Assembly (NCBI RefSeq): GCF_041429795.1
Contig: NZ_CP163424.1
Coordinates: 1,242,001-1,306,000 of the forward strand
Direction: 5' to 3'
Source of the DNA: Algimonas porphyrae
Lineage (GTDB): Bacteria > Pseudomonadota > Alphaproteobacteria > Caulobacterales > Maricaulaceae
DNA: 64,000 nucleotides
Shown: positions 19,551-27,404 of the stretch, in pieces
Position numbering within the stretch: the first letter of the stretch is position 1
Layout: each line of letters begins with the position of its first letter
Notes under the pieces: generated by a model
The model's database searches: none
Told to the model about the DNA's origin: nothing
Seen by the model: the letters and a program-made list of their open reading frames with translations, nothing else
Translations under genes and position numbers: made by a program

Positions 19551-20456
19551 GTGACTCGTACGACACATTCCGACAGGCCCGGCAAGGACGGCCGCATAAG
19601 CGCCGTCATGGTGTCCTACATGACGGGGCCTGCGCTGATGGAGGCCGTGCGCGGCATTCAGCGCGATCCGGGCATTTTCGAACTGATTATCATCGATAAT
19701 GGCAATCCGCGCATAGACCGGGCCCGCATATGGGAGGTGGCGTCTCGAACGGAGAATGTCCGGCTGGTGCAGGGTCACGGCAATATCGGCTTTGCCGCCG
19801 CCTGCAATTACGGTGCAGCCCTGGCCGATGGCGACTATCTGTTGTTCATCAACCCTGATGCCATTCTGGAAAGCGGAGCCGCCCGGCAAATGGCGCGCGC
19901 GGGCGATCTTCACACCCGTCCCTGGATAACCGGCGGAATGCTGTTCAATGCGGCGGGCCGCGAACAGCGCGGCGGACGGCGCGGCGTTCTGAGCATGCGC
20001 TCGGCCATTGCCAGCTTTACGCCGCTGCACCGTCTGCCGGGCATCGCCTCCATTCACCGCGAAAACGAACCGTTGCCAAGCGGACCAGCGCTGATCCCGA
20101 CCGTATCAGGGGCACTGATGCTGATGGATCGTCAATCCTTCGACCAGCTTGGCGGTTTTGATGAAGCCTATTTCCTGCATGTCGAAGATATCGAGATCTG
20201 CCGTCGTGCCCGCGATATGGGCGGCGATGTCATCTTCGTGCCCGGTGCCTGCGCCTTTCATTATGGATCGACTTCGGAAGTCACGCGCTGGCGCGTCGAA
20301 ATGCACAAGCTGCGCGGTCTGATCCGCTATTTCTGGACTTCCGGACCTGGCTTCGGTGCCAAGCTCGGGACGATCCTGATCGCGCCGCTCATGGCGGCGG
20401 CGCTGATGGCGCGGACCGTGTGGTTGAGCCTCAGGAAAGCCGTCACCGGTCGCTGA
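19551..20456 (+). CDS. Glycosyltransferase family 2 (rhamnosyltransferase-like)
   Basis: The 301-residue GT-A enzyme starts with a GTG at 19551. It contains the nucleotide-sugar binding part (SAVMVSYMTGPALMEAV; ELIIIDNGNP), the GNIGFAAACNYGAA motif typical of the WbbL-like rhamnosyltransferase branch, the metal-binding stretch LLFINPDAIL, and the catalytic region GGFDEAYFLHVEDIEICRRA. A C-terminal hydrophobic stretch may anchor it to the membrane. It sits 65 bases behind the O-antigen ligase-like gene, which suggests O-antigen or other surface glycan assembly. Sugar donor is unknown. Confidence 0.9.
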   Translation: MTRTTHSDRPGKDGRISAVMVSYMTGPALMEAVRGIQRDPGIFELIIIDNGNPRIDRARIWEVASRTENVRLVQGHGNIGFAAACNYGAALADGDYLLFINPDAILESGAARQMARAGDLHTRPWITGGMLFNAAGREQRGGRRGVLSMRSAIASFTPLHRLPGIASIHRENEPLPSGPALIPTVSGALMLMDRQSFDQLGGFDEAYFLHVEDIEICRRARDMGGDVIFVPGACAFHYGSTSEVTRWRVEMHKLRGLIRYFWTSGPGFGAKLGTILIAPLMAAALMARTVWLSLRKAVTGR

Positions 20457-22871
20457 TCAGCCGCCGGACGAACCTTCGATCCAACTGCTGGGTTCGGGGA
20501 TGACGCGTCCGCGTTCATCCGTCAGTTTAAAAGTTATTTTGACGTTCTCGTCGCGGCTCTGAACGAACTTCCCGCCTTGGCGCGCGGGTTGATAGACCCA
20601 TTTACGCAAGGATTGCTTGGCGTTTCTGTCAAAGACGCGCTCCGTGCATCCGACCGTGTCGATCGTGGTGACCTGTCCCCAAGCGCTGACGCTCAGATTA
20701 TATATGCAGTGACCGCTGGCATCGGCGCGTCTTGGCAATATGGGTGGAATACGGACCACAGGCACGGCCTCGCTATCCCGGGTTTCGATATTCAGCCCAT
20801 CGACAAGGAATGCGATCTGATTGCTGGTCAGTTTCGGAACAGCACCCATATAGTCCAGACCCGGTATGGTGGCCCCCGGTTTGCGTAGCAGTGCTGCCAG
20901 ATCAGCTCCCGGATCCGGCCGTGACAGGTTGGCGGACTCGAAGGCGACTTTGAACTCATCCAGATCACGCTGCAACGACGCGTCTAACACGGCGTCCGGG
21001 ACGTTATATTCTGTAAATTGCCCCGATTCAGGAACGTAGCTGCCATCCGGGTCGCTCATGCGGAACACGATACGATTCTCGATACCGGGCCGTTCCACGA
21101 TTTTTCCATTCTCGACGCGGGGCTGGTAAAACCAAGTGTTAATCGCCGCACGGGACGGATTGAGAAAAACCGACTCTGTGCATCCGGTTGCAACGATGTC
21201 GCGGGTGTGACCCTGCTGATCGACCGTAAACCGCATGTTGCAATAACCGCTATACTGCGCTTCCCCGGGCGCGATCGGGCCGTTGCGCAGACAGGGTGCG
21301 GCATCAACATTTTCGGGCGCACTTTTCACGAACTCACGGGCACAATCATTGGCTTTCGCTGAGTCAGCTTGATTGAAGGCCGTCTTTCCGGATGGAATCG
21401 CGTAGACGAAATTGCTCACGAGCGAGAGCCTCTCCTTGCGGGCCTGTTCCGCCAGTCGGGCCGCCTCGGCAGCAGCGGCAGCCTTGGCCTCTGCGGCACG
21501 TTTCAACCGGGCCGCCTCGGCCTCGGCAGCACGCTTCAATCGGTCTGCTTCGGCCCGCGCGGCAGCTTCGGCGGCTTCCTTATCGTCGATGCGCTTCTGA
21601 AATTCTTCGGCGCTAACGAGCGTATAGGTCGACGTCCCCTTATTGCCTTTCCGACCGGATGATCCGCTGCGGCCCTTATAGCCGTCGGGACCGCGATAGG
21701 CCCGTCTGCTACCGGCATCCTGACCGTCGCGCCCGCCGTCACCCGCACTTCCCGCTGATCCGCCAGAGCCAGCGGCACCGCCATTGACGTTGGAATTGAG
21801 ATTTTTAAGGAATGTATCCTTGAAGGCGACACTCCCGACAACCTCGATCCTGACGGCTCCGCCATCACCGCCATTGCCGCCGCGACCGCCATCACCGCCG
21901 TCACCACCGGGTCCCCCATCGCCACCGATCGAACTGTGCCGGTCTGCGTAGGACCCATTGGCACCTTGGCCGCCTGTGCCGCCCTTGCCACCGCGACCCC
22001 CACTGCCACCGTCACCGCCCGTCGCATCGATCTGCAGCGTATTGGCAAAGTCCCAATAGCCACTGGCAAGAACTTCGCGGCTGTCATAGTCGAGAACTTC
22101 GATAAAGCCGAGCGGGGCCGTATATTCCATCGGCACTTCGCGAACACGAATGCGGACCCGCCCGCCATTTCGCCCGTTACTGCCTGATGATGCGTCTGAC
22201 CCGTTGCCGCCCTTGGTGCCGTCGCCATTATGGGCGCGAATGTTGAGAGAATTGGGAATGCCCGGGATTGGATAGACCGCTCGAGTTACGCGCCCGCCAG
22301 CGCCCGCCCGGCCCTGACTTCCACTCTGACCCGGCGACCCATCAGAGCCGGGTTTCCTGAGACGCGAGGTCGCGTTGAAGGGCTGCGACCGCAAGAATTC
22401 GGCTTTGCGGGCGTTTTCGGCCACGATGAAAGGGGCCTGAATGGCCGCTTCCAGACGGGCGGCTTCGTCGGCGCGCTTGCGTTCGCGTTCCGCTTCGATC
22501 TTGGCATCGATATCCAGCAAGATCTTGTCGATCGGCATCTTGTCCGCATCGCTCGGTCCAGACGCATAGAACTCGTCGATGACCGCCAGGGCGCGTTCAT
22601 AATTTTCCATCCGGTACAGCGCGCGCGCTTCCAGACTCAACAGACGGGCACCCGTCTCGCCGCTGATCTCCTCAGCCTTGGCGAGGGCTGTCAGGGTTTC
22701 GGAATAATTGCCCGATTTGAACGCGGCCTGTGCGGACGCGAAATGTGCGCGAGCCTTGGCCAGGTCGACATTCGACAGTTGCGCCGCCGCCGGCATGGCC
22801 AGTCCGGTGGCAATCATCAATGCGATTGCTGCGATGGAACGGCCCGATTTCAAGGGTGATTTATATGGCAT
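20457..22871 (-). CDS. Exported TPR / poly-glycine / coiled-coil protein with two TonB-C domains
   Basis: The 804-residue protein has a signal peptide (cleavage about A30), TPR-like helices (about 33-105), an Arg/Glu/Ala coiled coil (about 108-165), four glycine-rich blocks (about 175-195, 210-238, 284-340, 362-414) built from GGDGG/GGxGGx repeats and flanked by predicted beta strands, a second Ala/Glu/Lys coiled coil (about 420-482), and two C-terminal TonB-like domains (about 540-606 and 718-785). Each TonB-C copy has a Y-x(4-5)-V-x(5)-G, G-C-T-E and W-x-Y-Q-P pattern with paired cysteines. The TonB domains occur without an N-terminal TM anchor, so this is not a classical TonB. It follows the WG-repeat gene by 9 bases and should be co-expressed. 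The combination is unfamiliar to me; a structural or envelope-spanning role is a guess. Confidence 0.8.
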   Translation of the reverse strand: MPYKSPLKSGRSIAAIALMIATGLAMPAAAQLSNVDLAKARAHFASAQAAFKSGNYSETLTALAKAEEISGETGARLLSLEARALYRMENYERALAVIDEFYASGPSDADKMPIDKILLDIDAKIEAERERKRADEAARLEAAIQAPFIVAENARKAEFLRSQPFNATSRLRKPGSDGSPGQSGSQGRAGAGGRVTRAVYPIPGIPNSLNIRAHNGDGTKGGNGSDASSGSNGRNGGRVRIRVREVPMEYTAPLGFIEVLDYDSREVLASGYWDFANTLQIDATGGDGGSGGRGGKGGTGGQGANGSYADRHSSIGGDGGPGGDGGDGGRGGNGGDGGAVRIEVVGSVAFKDTFLKNLNSNVNGGAAGSGGSAGSAGDGGRDGQDAGSRRAYRGPDGYKGRSGSSGRKGNKGTSTYTLVSAEEFQKRIDDKEAAEAAARAEADRLKRAAEAEAARLKRAAEAKAAAAAEAARLAEQARKERLSLVSNFVYAIPSGKTAFNQADSAKANDCAREFVKSAPENVDAAPCLRNGPIAPGEAQYSGYCNMRFTVDQQGHTRDIVATGCTESVFLNPSRAAINTWFYQPRVENGKIVERPGIENRIVFRMSDPDGSYVPESGQFTEYNVPDAVLDASLQRDLDEFKVAFESANLSRPDPGADLAALLRKPGATIPGLDYMGAVPKLTSNQIAFLVDGLNIETRDSEAVPVVRIPPILPRRADASGHCIYNLSVSAWGQVTTIDTVGCTERVFDRNAKQSLRKWVYQPARQGGKFVQSRDENVKITFKLTDERGRVIPEPSSWIEGSSGG

Positions 22872-22880
22872 GAGGATCCC

Positions 22881-24359
22881 CTAATTGACATCGTATCCGC
22901 GACTTTGGAGGCGGGAGGAATAGCTGGATGCCTTGGCACCGCAGGCTTCCATCAGGCGCCGTTCGCGCGCACCGTCATTCCGGTCGCGACAGCCTTCAGG
23001 CGGGCATGACCGGATCACCAATTTGGCGCTGCTACTATATTTGACAGTGGCCGTTTTGGTCGGTGGTAGAACCCAGCCGCCAGTCGAATCGACAAAGCCC
23101 ACTTCTTCCATCGTCACATCGATGGAATAGCTCCTGAATGCGGTCCCTTCGCAATCCGGAACATTTCCGTCGGCAGCGACCGATTTGACGACGTGGGCCA
23201 TGCCGTCCTCGTAGCTTTTTATCTCCCACGGTCCGTAAGGGATCAGAATGTCGCCCAGGCTGTTGATGACGCCAACGTCATTGTAGCCGCGTTTATGGAT
23301 TTCAAAATCGGCCACCCCGCCGGAATCCCATATCCCGCCACCAGACGGTTCTGCGCTTGCGACAGCTTTGACAGGCTCGGAGTCCCAGACACCGGCCCGC
23401 GCCACCTTAACGTCCCTGTCCCCCGAGGCGCCATTGGCGTCCGACGTTCCGGATTGCGGTGCTGCCGCATTATCTTCTGAGTCCCAGATGCCGTTTGATG
23501 CCGCATTTTCAGAGCTGGCCTCAGCTTGGTCCGGTGCGTTGGCTTCGAAATTGTCAGATGGCTGGTCGTCAACCTCGTCAGCCTCGTCGGTTTCGTTGCG
23601 TCGTTCCAGTTCGTCATGAATCATCTGGATCGTCGCCTCGGGCCATTCGACCTTTTCGATCGTCAGATCCGATAGCATGATCGTCTTGGCCCCTCTCATC
23701 GTGTTCTGCGCTCTGTTATCGGCGTCTTCGCCTGTGTAGATGCTGCCCCAGTCGATGAATTCCCGATAGCGACGCGGGCTGGACGGGATAAAGTTGCTAC
23801 TGCGACGTCCGGCAGGCAGGATTTGCAGATGCGGTGTGTAGCGGACATATTTTGTCCCGCTGGCCCCCGTCGCCTTCCCATTGAACTGACCATAATGGTT
23901 CGGCTGCCTCAATTGTCCTTCATCATCCGGAAAGACGTCGACTTTCATGCTGAGGACCAGATCGATCGGCTTGATATCATCAAACCGTTTCAGGAGATCG
24001 GGATGACCGGCCAGAGCGTCGCGTCGCAGCGTTTCTCCGTTGTCGAGATAATATAAACCGGGGCTGGTCCACAGCAGGGTGTAGGACTCGACTGCCTGAC
24101 CCATCAGACCAGTCCACTTCAAACCCAGCTCGATGCGTTCGAATGTCTCGTGAATGGGATAATTCCACAATTCCAGAGCGATGCCGCCCTTGAAGACGCC
24201 GTCGGGCGTCCGCTCCATGGTGACGCCCTGCGTGGAGTAGCGATCCTTATCCTGCGCGCTGGTCGGTGTCGCAAAGGCGGCCAGCAGTAAACAGGCGAGA
24301 AGACAGATTAGGATTGAAGCGCGCCAGAGGTGAGCCGGAAAATATCCGTCTGGTCTCAC
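22881..24359 (-). CDS. Exported protein with WG-repeat-like region and IWDSE repeats
   Basis: The 492-residue protein starts at a GTG with an AGGGGGG ribosome site 8 bases upstream; an in-frame TTG 18 bases earlier is less likely. It has a signal peptide (residues 1-36, ending TPTSAQ), a globular N-terminal half with no family I recognise, an acidic linker (about 245-290), three copies of a G-[IV]-W-D-S-[EG] motif (about 290, 323, 342), and a region with WG/KWG-repeat character (VGVINSLGDILIPYGPWEI; VGFVDSTGGWVLPP). The tail has four cysteines likely to form disulfides. It is the first gene of an operon with the poly-glycine/TonB-C protein, so the two probably work together outside the cytoplasm. 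Function unknown. Confidence 0.75.
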   Translation of the reverse strand: MRPDGYFPAHLWRASILICLLACLLLAAFATPTSAQDKDRYSTQGVTMERTPDGVFKGGIALELWNYPIHETFERIELGLKWTGLMGQAVESYTLLWTSPGLYYLDNGETLRRDALAGHPDLLKRFDDIKPIDLVLSMKVDVFPDDEGQLRQPNHYGQFNGKATGASGTKYVRYTPHLQILPAGRRSSNFIPSSPRRYREFIDWGSIYTGEDADNRAQNTMRGAKTIMLSDLTIEKVEWPEATIQMIHDELERRNETDEADEVDDQPSDNFEANAPDQAEASSENAASNGIWDSEDNAAAPQSGTSDANGASGDRDVKVARAGVWDSEPVKAVASAEPSGGGIWDSGGVADFEIHKRGYNDVGVINSLGDILIPYGPWEIKSYEDGMAHVVKSVAADGNVPDCEGTAFRSYSIDVTMEEVGFVDSTGGWVLPPTKTATVKYSSSAKLVIRSCPPEGCRDRNDGARERRLMEACGAKASSYSSRLQSRGYDVN

Positions 24360-24460
24360 TATCTTTACCCCCCTCAATTGCTGAGACCGTCCCCTGACGC
24401 GGTATCAGCCCATTCTCTCTGGCATAAGGAAACAGCGTGGCAAGGCTGTTTTTGCAGGCA

Positions 24461-26035
24461 TCAAGCATCTGAACGTGCCCACGCGTCCAGATCTGATTGG
24501 CGGCATGCCGCGGTCCGGTGAATGAGCAGTTCGACCTCGCGACCCTTGGCGTAATGGCTGCCTGCCACAGACACGACCGGCTCGGCACAGGCCGGGGGCG
24601 TCGTTTCGGATGACAGGATCAGTGTATCGCCGGGGCGGGCCTCTCGCGTCAGCCGCGTCTGCGTGCCCGCAAGAAAGACCAGTGACGGTTCGCGGTAGTC
24701 CGGTGAGACGACGGATGACTGGGCCGGGATTTGCGCCACAAGACGTGGCGTCAAGTCGAGCAGCGGGCTGTTTGCAAGCACCAGACCGAAACCCGTTGCA
24801 AGGAATAAACCGCCGGCGATCAGCCCGCGCCAGACGTCCTGCCTCGCAAACCAGAGCGCGGACAACATGACGAGTGCGGACAGGATGACGGCGCAGAGCA
24901 CGACTGCGGTAACCGACAGACTGTCCCAATGTGTTGCCGCGACGAGGGCGGCCAGCAGGACGCCGACGACGCCCATCAGGACCAGACCTGACAGGCGCAG
25001 CCAACCCGCATCGACCAATCTGACCCAGCCCGCACCAGCCAGCAAAGCCAGCGCCGGATAGAGTGGCAGCGTATAATGCGGCAATTTTGTCGGGACGAGT
25101 TCCAGCCCGATCCACATCGGGATGATCCAGGCGAGCAGCAATCTGACGCCGCGATCAGTCCGGTTTCGCCATGCAAACAGGATCGCGACCGGCACGGCCA
25201 GAATGCCGGGCCAGAACATAACCAGGCTTGTCAGCAGATAATAACCGGGCGCGCCGCCATGGCTTTCCTGCGCGCCGGCGATTTTGCCGCCAAAGTCGCG
25301 GCCCAGCGCTTCGGCGAAAAAGGCGCCGTCGGTCCTGATCCCAATCGCCACGAACCAGGGCAGTGCAATCAGCAAGGCCACGATGATCGGCATGGGTTTC
25401 ATGGTTGCGCGGACTCGGTCCCATGAGCGGTCCCAGAGGGCCGATCCGATCAGTCCCAATGCGGCAATCGCCAGGATCAGCGGACCTTTCAGCAGCAGTC
25501 CTGCCGCAATGCCCATCCAGACTGGCCAAGCCTTACGCGCCGCCAGACCGTAGAGCACGACCGCGCAGGCCCCAGCCAGCATGGCGTCGGTCTTGGCGAT
25601 ATGGGCTTCGAAAACCAGCGATACGGACAGGGCCAAAAGCCCTGCGCCCCATAACGCTTCGCGGCGGCCGAACAGGGCAAGCCCACCCAAATAGGTCGCC
25701 CAGACCGCGATCAGCGCGCCCAGAACGCTCGGCAGACGGTGCGCCCAGATGGCGCGTTCGCCGCGTTGTACATCATCGATCTGTCCGGTCAGGGTCAGGC
25801 TGGCAAGCTGCGCCCAATAGGCCCCGGCGGGCTTCTTGTGACGCGCATCCTCCTGAAACCGGATGTCGATCAGGTCGCCCGTCTCGACCATCTGTACCGT
25901 GGCCTGCGTGTAGCGGGCTTCGTCGCGGTCGATCGGGGGCAGGGACGCCAGGCCCGGCAGATAGGCTAGCAGGGCAATCAGACCCAGCAGCAGCATGTCG
26001 CGCCGTCTGGAATGGCTGGAAGGCGAAGCAGTCAC
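24461..26035 (-). CDS. ArnT-like GT39 family lipid-linked sugar glycosyltransferase
   Basis: This is a polytopic GT-C enzyme of about 524 residues that takes a sugar from a polyprenyl phosphate and adds it to a periplasmic acceptor such as lipid A or protein. The conserved acidic motif IDRDEARYTQ lies in the first periplasmic loop, followed by RFQEDARHKKPAGAYW and about 11-12 TM helices; the TKLPHYTLPLYPALA motif is typical of the ArnT/YfhO-like branch. I chose GTG 26035, which has AAGG upstream; an ATG at 26125 would add 30 residues overlapping the divergent gene's leader. It is divergent from a polyprenyl-phosphate sugar synthase-like GT2, which could make its donor. Confidence 0.85.
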   Translation of the reverse strand: MTASPSSHSRRRDMLLLGLIALLAYLPGLASLPPIDRDEARYTQATVQMVETGDLIDIRFQEDARHKKPAGAYWAQLASLTLTGQIDDVQRGERAIWAHRLPSVLGALIAVWATYLGGLALFGRREALWGAGLLALSVSLVFEAHIAKTDAMLAGACAVVLYGLAARKAWPVWMGIAAGLLLKGPLILAIAALGLIGSALWDRSWDRVRATMKPMPIIVALLIALPWFVAIGIRTDGAFFAEALGRDFGGKIAGAQESHGGAPGYYLLTSLVMFWPGILAVPVAILFAWRNRTDRGVRLLLAWIIPMWIGLELVPTKLPHYTLPLYPALALLAGAGWVRLVDAGWLRLSGLVLMGVVGVLLAALVAATHWDSLSVTAVVLCAVILSALVMLSALWFARQDVWRGLIAGGLFLATGFGLVLANSPLLDLTPRLVAQIPAQSSVVSPDYREPSLVFLAGTQTRLTREARPGDTLILSSETTPPACAEPVVSVAGSHYAKGREVELLIHRTAACRQSDLDAWARSDA

Positions 26036-26143
26036 AGTTTCGCCTTGGCGCGCAGTGACGCGGAGAGCAAGTCTGTCACGCTGTAACAAAGCTTGCACAC
26101 TGCTCACTTGTCGCTGTGCCGTCATCCTGTCAAAGGCAGCGTC

Positions 26144-26875
26144 ATGCGTTCAGAGCCTGACATCGCGGTCGTTCTGCCGGCCTATAATGAATCCGGTAAT
26201 CTGGGCCCGCTGATCACGGAGATCGATGCGGCCTTGTCGGATGTTCCGCATGAAATCGTCGTGACCGACGACGGATCGACGGATGATACGCGCGACAGGC
26301 TGATCGCACTGAAATCGGATTTCCCGCAGCTGCGCGTTCTGGCGCACCGCAAGAATGCCGGGCAGAGCCGGGCGCTGCGCACCGCCATCATCGCTGCCCG
26401 CGCGCCGATCATCGCAACGCTGGACTCCGACGGCCAGAATGTGCCTGCCGATATCCCGGCGCTTTACCGGCAGCTGATGCGCGACGACGCACCGGACACA
26501 TTGGCCATGGTTGGCGGACGGCGCGCCAAACGCAAGGACACGGCGGCGAAGCGGCTCGGATCGCGCATCGGCAACGGCGTGCGCAAACGCCTTCTGCATG
26601 ACGAAGCGGATGATACGGGCTGTGGCCTGAAAGTATTTCGGCGTCAGGCGTTTCTGGAACTGCCCTATTTCGATCACATCCACCGCTACCTGCCGGCCCT
26701 GATGCTACGCGAGGGCTATCGCTGCGAATATGTCGATGTCGGTCACCGCGAACGCGGCGAGGGCGAGAGCAAGTATACGAATTTCGGACGCCTCAAGGTC
26801 AGCATTGCCGATCTGCGCGGTGTGCGCTGGCTGATCAGCCGGTCGCGCCAATCTGGCGGCTATGACGAGCTTTAA
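26144..26875 (+). CDS. GT2 polyprenyl-phosphate glycosyltransferase (DPM1/ArnC-like)
   Basis: The 243-residue soluble GT-A enzyme has IAVVLPAYNESGNLGPLI at its start, the nucleotide-binding DDGSTDDT motif, the DxD-type stretch ATLDSDGQNVPADIP, and a conserved C-terminal motif VGHRERGEGESKYTNFGR seen in dolichol/undecaprenyl-phosphate sugar synthases. It lacks C-terminal TM helices. I placed the start at the ATG at 26144 with AAAGG upstream; an open frame extends to 26093. Its likely role is to load a sugar on undecaprenyl phosphate for the divergent ArnT-like enzyme. That pairing is inference from position. Confidence 0.88.
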   Translation: MRSEPDIAVVLPAYNESGNLGPLITEIDAALSDVPHEIVVTDDGSTDDTRDRLIALKSDFPQLRVLAHRKNAGQSRALRTAIIAARAPIIATLDSDGQNVPADIPALYRQLMRDDAPDTLAMVGGRRAKRKDTAAKRLGSRIGNGVRKRLLHDEADDTGCGLKVFRRQAFLELPYFDHIHRYLPALMLREGYRCEYVDVGHRERGEGESKYTNFGRLKVSIADLRGVRWLISRSRQSGGYDEL

Positions 26876-26957
26876 GTCGCTACGGCCTGACTTAACCCGA
26901 CCTTAACCCTGACAGGCGCACGATAACCTCCGGTTAACCACGCTTGCGAGGGCCGCC

Positions 26958-27395
26958 ATGCGCGCTCTGTCTATCTTCCCCCTGATGACCGTGCCGGTTA
27001 TCATCTATAATCTGATGGCTCTGTCCGGACAGGCGTTGAGCTCGATCGACGCCATGCGTGAACGTCTCGATACGGATTTCATGTCCGTTGCCATGGCAAG
27101 CGGCGTCAACTGGTCGATCACGCCGGGACATGCGCTGACCGTGCTGGCTCTGGTCTGCCTGTTCTTCGAACTGATCAAGTCGACGGGAACGGGACGCGCC
27201 GCGGTGATGAACCACGCCTTTTCCCTGATCCTGTTCATTCTCTGCCTGGTTCAGTTCCTGCTGATGCCTGCCTTTGCGACGAGCGTATTTTTCATCATCG
27301 GTGTCATGACCCTGCTAGACGTACTGGCCGGCTTCATGGTGACGATTGCGTCTGCCCGCCGCGACTTCGGGGTCGATGCGGCCTATGCCGACTAG
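26958..27395 (+). CDS. Small conserved four-TM membrane protein, unknown function
   Basis: The 145-residue protein has four hydrophobic segments (about 5-24, 58-74, 86-104, 107-128) and a short hydrophilic loop between the first two. The start is an ATG with GCGAGGG upstream. It resembles small membrane proteins common in alphaproteobacteria but I cannot assign a family. The EAL-domain gene starts 9 bases after its stop, so the two are probably one transcript. Confidence 0.75.
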   Translation: MRALSIFPLMTVPVIIYNLMALSGQALSSIDAMRERLDTDFMSVAMASGVNWSITPGHALTVLALVCLFFELIKSTGTGRAAVMNHAFSLILFILCLVQFLLMPAFATSVFFIIGVMTLLDVLAGFMVTIASARRDFGVDAAYAD

Positions 27396-27404
27396 ACGAC
27401 GCTC

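Noticed and set aside
21660-22340. The GGxGG blocks considered as a PE-PGRS or true collagen-like triple helix
   Set aside because: There is no PE domain and no regular G-x-y repeat with prolines; the GG-x pattern flanked by strands fits polyglycine-type packing better.
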